Assembly (NCBI GenBank): GCA_964554365.1
Contig: CAZKOJ010000003.1
Coordinates: 1-64,000, forward strand
DNA from: Clostridium_AM sp964554365
GTDB lineage: Bacteria > Bacillota > Clostridia > Clostridiales > Clostridiaceae
Length of the DNA: 64,000 bases
Direction: 5' to 3'
Below, piece after piece: positions 61,250 to 64,000 of the stretch. Numbering within the stretch: position 1 is the stretch's first letter; each line of letters begins with the position of its first letter. The notes below the pieces were generated by a model. It worked only from the letters and a program-made list of their open reading frames with translations. It was not told the DNA's origin and made no database searches. The position numbers and the translations under genes were made by a program.

Positions 61250-63055
61250 TTAATTATGGATTGATTTTTCTAGCATATCCAATAACTCATCAAATCTTTT
61301 TATAGTATCTTCTAAAGGTTTAGGTGTAGTCATATCCACTCCTGCCTTTTTTAATACATTTATAGGATAGTCACTAGATCCACTCTTTAAAAAATCTTTA
61401 TAAAGTTCTACTGCCATTTCTCCATTTTGCAATATTTCTTTAGCAAAAGAGTGTGCTGCTGCATAGCCTGTAGCATACTGATACACGTAAAAATCTCTAT
61501 AAAAATGTGGAATTCTTGCCCACTCTATATCTATTTCCTTATCTATAATCATATCTGGTCCAAAATATTTTTCATTTAATTCATGCCAAATCTTAGACAA
61601 ATCTTCTCCAGTAAGAGGTGTTCCATTTTCTATGCTTTCATGAGTTATTTTTTCAAATTCAGCAAACATAACTTGCCTAAATACAGTAGTTCTAATTTGC
61701 TCTAATTCTTGATTTATAAGATAAAGTTTTTTATTTTCATCCTTTTCATTATTAATCAAATAGTGTATTAGTAAACTTTCATTAGTAGTTGAAGCCACTT
61801 CTGCACAGAACAGAGAGTAATCAGAATATATATATGGTTGAGTTTTTCTTGAATAATATGAATGTATAGAATGGCCCATTTCATGTGCTAAGGTAGACAT
61901 GTCTGTAGGCTTGTTATCATAATTTAAAAGAACATAAGGCATAGTATCATAATCCCCTGTAGAATAAGCGCCTCCCCTTTTTCCTTTGTTTGGATATATA
62001 TCTACCCATCCATCATTTATTCCTTTATTAAATATATTTAAATACTCTTCTCCTAAAGGTTTCAAGCCTTCCTTTACTGTTTTTACTGCATTTTCATACT
62101 CTATATTTTCTTTTGGAGTATCTATTACAGGAACATATAGATCATACATGTGAATTTCTTGAAGTCCTAAAAGCTTCTTTTTAATGTTAATATATCTATG
62201 CAGAGACTTTAAATTTTCATTTACAGTATTCACCGTATTATCATAAACCTGTAGTGGGATATCATTTGGTTTTAACGAACATTCCATTGAACTTTTATAT
62301 TTTCTAGTCTTAGATATAAAAACAAAATTTTTTATATTAGAAGTAAGAGATGCAGCTATAGTGTTTTTATACTTTTTATAAGTATTAAATAAAGCTTCAA
62401 AAGCTTCTTTTCTAACTTTTCTATCCTTGCTTTGTATAAAACTTGAGTAGTTTGCATCTGTTAGCTCTACATCATTTCCATTTTCATCCTTTATTATAGG
62501 AAAAGTCATATCTGCATTAGATAGCATACTATACACTTTTTCTGGAGCTTCTAAGCAATCTGATACTGAGGCTATAAGTTCTTCTTGCTCTTTACTTAAA
62601 GTATGAGGTTTCTTTTTTAAAATATGTTCTAATAAAAATTTATACATACTTAGTTCTGGTACATTTTCTACAGCTTTATCTATAGTATTTTCTGGCAGGC
62701 CCAGCATTTCTGGAATAAAAAATGCCTGCATACTTCTTATTTCTGCAACATAAGCGAATATCTTATCCTTTATAATCTGAAAAGTTGGATTTGCAGTATC
62801 TTCATCACTTTTCATATGTGCATAAACAGCTAATCTCCCTGTAAGCCTTGACACTTTTTCATCTAAATTAAAATATTCTAAAAGCATTTCCCCTTGAACT
62901 AATTTACCTTCATATTCGCAAAGCTTTGGTGCCAAAGATTTTAGCTCTTTAAAATCCTTTTCCCAGCTTTCTAAATCTTCATATATTTTATCTACCTTCC
63001 ATTTATACTGTTCTGATATTTCTTCACGAGTTTTTAGTTTTTTAATTTCACTCAC
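61250..63055 (-). CDS. pepF: Oligoendopeptidase F
   Basis: 601 aa M3B metallopeptidase. The zinc site is STLAHEMGHSIHSYYSRK (HEMGH), with the third ligand in SLFCAEVASTTNESLL. The length is that of PepF, which degrades cytoplasmic oligopeptides of about 7-17 residues. The GTG at 63055 follows AGGTGGGATTAGA. Monocistronic; nothing recognisable lies in the ~270 bp upstream. Confidence 0.94.
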   Translation of the reverse strand: MSEIKKLKTREEISEQYKWKVDKIYEDLESWEKDFKELKSLAPKLCEYEGKLVQGEMLLEYFNLDEKVSRLTGRLAVYAHMKSDEDTANPTFQIIKDKIFAYVAEIRSMQAFFIPEMLGLPENTIDKAVENVPELSMYKFLLEHILKKKPHTLSKEQEELIASVSDCLEAPEKVYSMLSNADMTFPIIKDENGNDVELTDANYSSFIQSKDRKVRKEAFEALFNTYKKYKNTIAASLTSNIKNFVFISKTRKYKSSMECSLKPNDIPLQVYDNTVNTVNENLKSLHRYINIKKKLLGLQEIHMYDLYVPVIDTPKENIEYENAVKTVKEGLKPLGEEYLNIFNKGINDGWVDIYPNKGKRGGAYSTGDYDTMPYVLLNYDNKPTDMSTLAHEMGHSIHSYYSRKTQPYIYSDYSLFCAEVASTTNESLLIHYLINNEKDENKKLYLINQELEQIRTTVFRQVMFAEFEKITHESIENGTPLTGEDLSKIWHELNEKYFGPDMIIDKEIDIEWARIPHFYRDFYVYQYATGYAAAHSFAKEILQNGEMAVELYKDFLKSGSSDYPINVLKKAGVDMTTPKPLEDTIKRFDELLDMLEKSIHN

Positions 63056-63325
63056 TCTAATCCCACCTATTCATCATATTACTTATATTTTTTAATAATA
63101 TTCATATTTTTATGCATTGATTGTATAGATAATATGTATTCTTGAATTATATCACAATTTAAATATTCTATTACTTGTTTATAAGTATCAATCCTATAAT
63201 GCAAAATACTACTCCTAATATTTTATTTAAACGCATCATGATTGACATTAAAAAAATAAGTTATATATGACGATAAAAACAAATCTTACATTTTAAACTA
63301 TAAAATAGAGAATTTATTTTTATTG

Positions 63326-63820
63326 TTATAATAATTTTTCCATAATGGTTATATTTACAAATTTACCCCGTAATATACCTTGATTCCCATAAGTTCCAAC
63401 TTCTCTAAAATTTAATGATTTGTAAAGTCTTTTTGCTATTTCATTATAATCTATTATTGTTAAAACCATTTTATGAAACTCTTGTTGGCTTGCAACAGAA
63501 ATAAGATAGTTCATTAGAATTTTTCCTAAACCTTTTTCTCTACATTCTCTTTTTATGTAAATGGACACATCTCCAACTCCGCTATAACAATCTTTTGAAC
63601 TAAAAGGATCTAATGCTGCCCATCCACAAACATTTTCTAGTTCATCCTCAATGACTACTACCTTATATCTTTGAGTTCTATTTAAAAACCACTTTTTCAT
63701 TTCACTACGTGTTCTTAACCTTGTTTCCATAGTAGCAATTCTATCTTCTATGCCTTCATTGTATATACTAGTAATAAATTCCATATCCTCCAGATCACAC
63801 ATTCTTGTAATGTAACTCAT
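63326..63820 (-). CDS. GNAT N-acetyltransferase (Pat/ArsN-like)
   Basis: ATG 63820 follows TTGGAGGAGAATTTA. 164 aa. GNAT fold with CGWAALDPFSSKDCYSGVGD, acetyl-CoA loop RECREKGLGKILMNYL (motif A, R-x-x-G-x-G-like), and DYNEIAKRLYKSLNFREVGT (motif B). Resembles the phosphinothricin/methionine-sulfoximine acetyltransferase group; the true substrate is not known. The ~180 bp to the window end hold no gene I can support. Confidence 0.85.
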   Translation of the reverse strand: MSYITRMCDLEDMEFITSIYNEGIEDRIATMETRLRTRSEMKKWFLNRTQRYKVVVIEDELENVCGWAALDPFSSKDCYSGVGDVSIYIKRECREKGLGKILMNYLISVASQQEFHKMVLTIIDYNEIAKRLYKSLNFREVGTYGNQGILRGKFVNITIMEKLL

Positions 63821-64000
63821 TAAATTCTCCTCCAATTATTTTATTGCTTTTATATATGCTCCAGCAAATTAACCATTAAATAAATTAAATCAACTAAATC
63901 TTTATTCTTCGTAATATCTTTAGTATAAATGTTATTTGAATTTTTTTCCATATTTTTTCCAACTAAACATATCGCATTTTTGGACATAATAACACATATA

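Noticed and set aside
1..64000. tRNA or rRNA genes
   Set aside because: No cloverleaf-like GGTTCRA arms with CCA-adjacent acceptor stems or conserved rRNA segments were noticed on either strand in the gaps; a tRNAscan run would be decisive.

Overview
The window is AT-rich, densely coded bacterial DNA with strong Shine-Dalgarno sequences, many GTG/TTG starts and Gram-positive regulators. A Tlp-type spore protein, a SpoIIM-like protein, a clostridial ferredoxin, PepF, CsoR-type copper control and a ZTP riboswitch point to an anaerobic spore-forming Clostridium (Clostridiaceae). The species cannot be fixed from the window. No rRNA, tRNA or CRISPR array is visible.

Layout. 1-7.9 kb: the 3' end of a beta-propeller-like gene, a lone IS3-type end, a tiny membrane peptide, then a minus-strand set of tRNA-dihydrouridine synthase, a 1346-residue LRR_5 protein and an iron-sulfur aldo-keto reductase, with greA upstream. 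8.0-9.9 kb: a graveyard of broken mobile-element genes (tyrosine recombinase, DUF2812 fragment, DDE transposase scrap, DnaB helicase tail). 10.0-12.9 kb: a MacB/FtsX-type ABC exporter. 13.5 kb: tlp. 13.9-17.4 kb: a MerR regulator, a BtrH_N-like protein and an unknown membrane protein, bracketed by two ~107-bp direct repeats. 17.5-23.2 kb: a six-gene operon of ABC ATPase, ABC-2 permease fused to an M1 metallopeptidase, ABC-2 permease, ECF sigma factor, small membrane protein and a third permease.

23.4-29.6 kb: a staygreen homologue, hisS behind a leader with a short His-containing peptide and competing hairpins, an L,D-transpeptidase with a Fur-like box, a DUF1002 protein and a sigma-54 activator. 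29.6-32.4 kb: a sigma-54 promoter with two upstream palindromes drives a transporter and an M20 amidohydrolase. 32.7-34.1 kb: a stand-alone AICAR transformylase under a ZTP riboswitch. 34.2-43.9 kb: two chemoreceptors around an OmpR-type two-component system and a lipid-linked glycosylation operon (GT2, frameshifted gtrA, GT39). The two-component and glycosylation promoters share 11-bp direct repeats placed identically before the -10 box.

44.2-51.9 kb: DUF975, RDD, SpoIIM and the MoxR/DUF58/DUF4350/DUF4129 set, with a MITE-like palindrome after spoIIM. 52.0-55.2 kb: csoR-copA-copZ with a clear CsoR operator. 55.3-60.8 kb: a duplicated-domain lipoprotein and a second two-component system sandwiched between two paralogous NlpC/P60 cell-wall hydrolases. 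60.9-64 kb: ferredoxin, PepF and a GNAT acetyltransferase.

The most noteworthy items are the ABC/M1-peptidase/ECF-sigma operon with its repeat-flanked neighbour cassette, the shared 11-bp operator array, the hisS leader, the dus-LRR-AKR coupling, and a staygreen homologue in what looks like a non-photosynthetic anaerobe.
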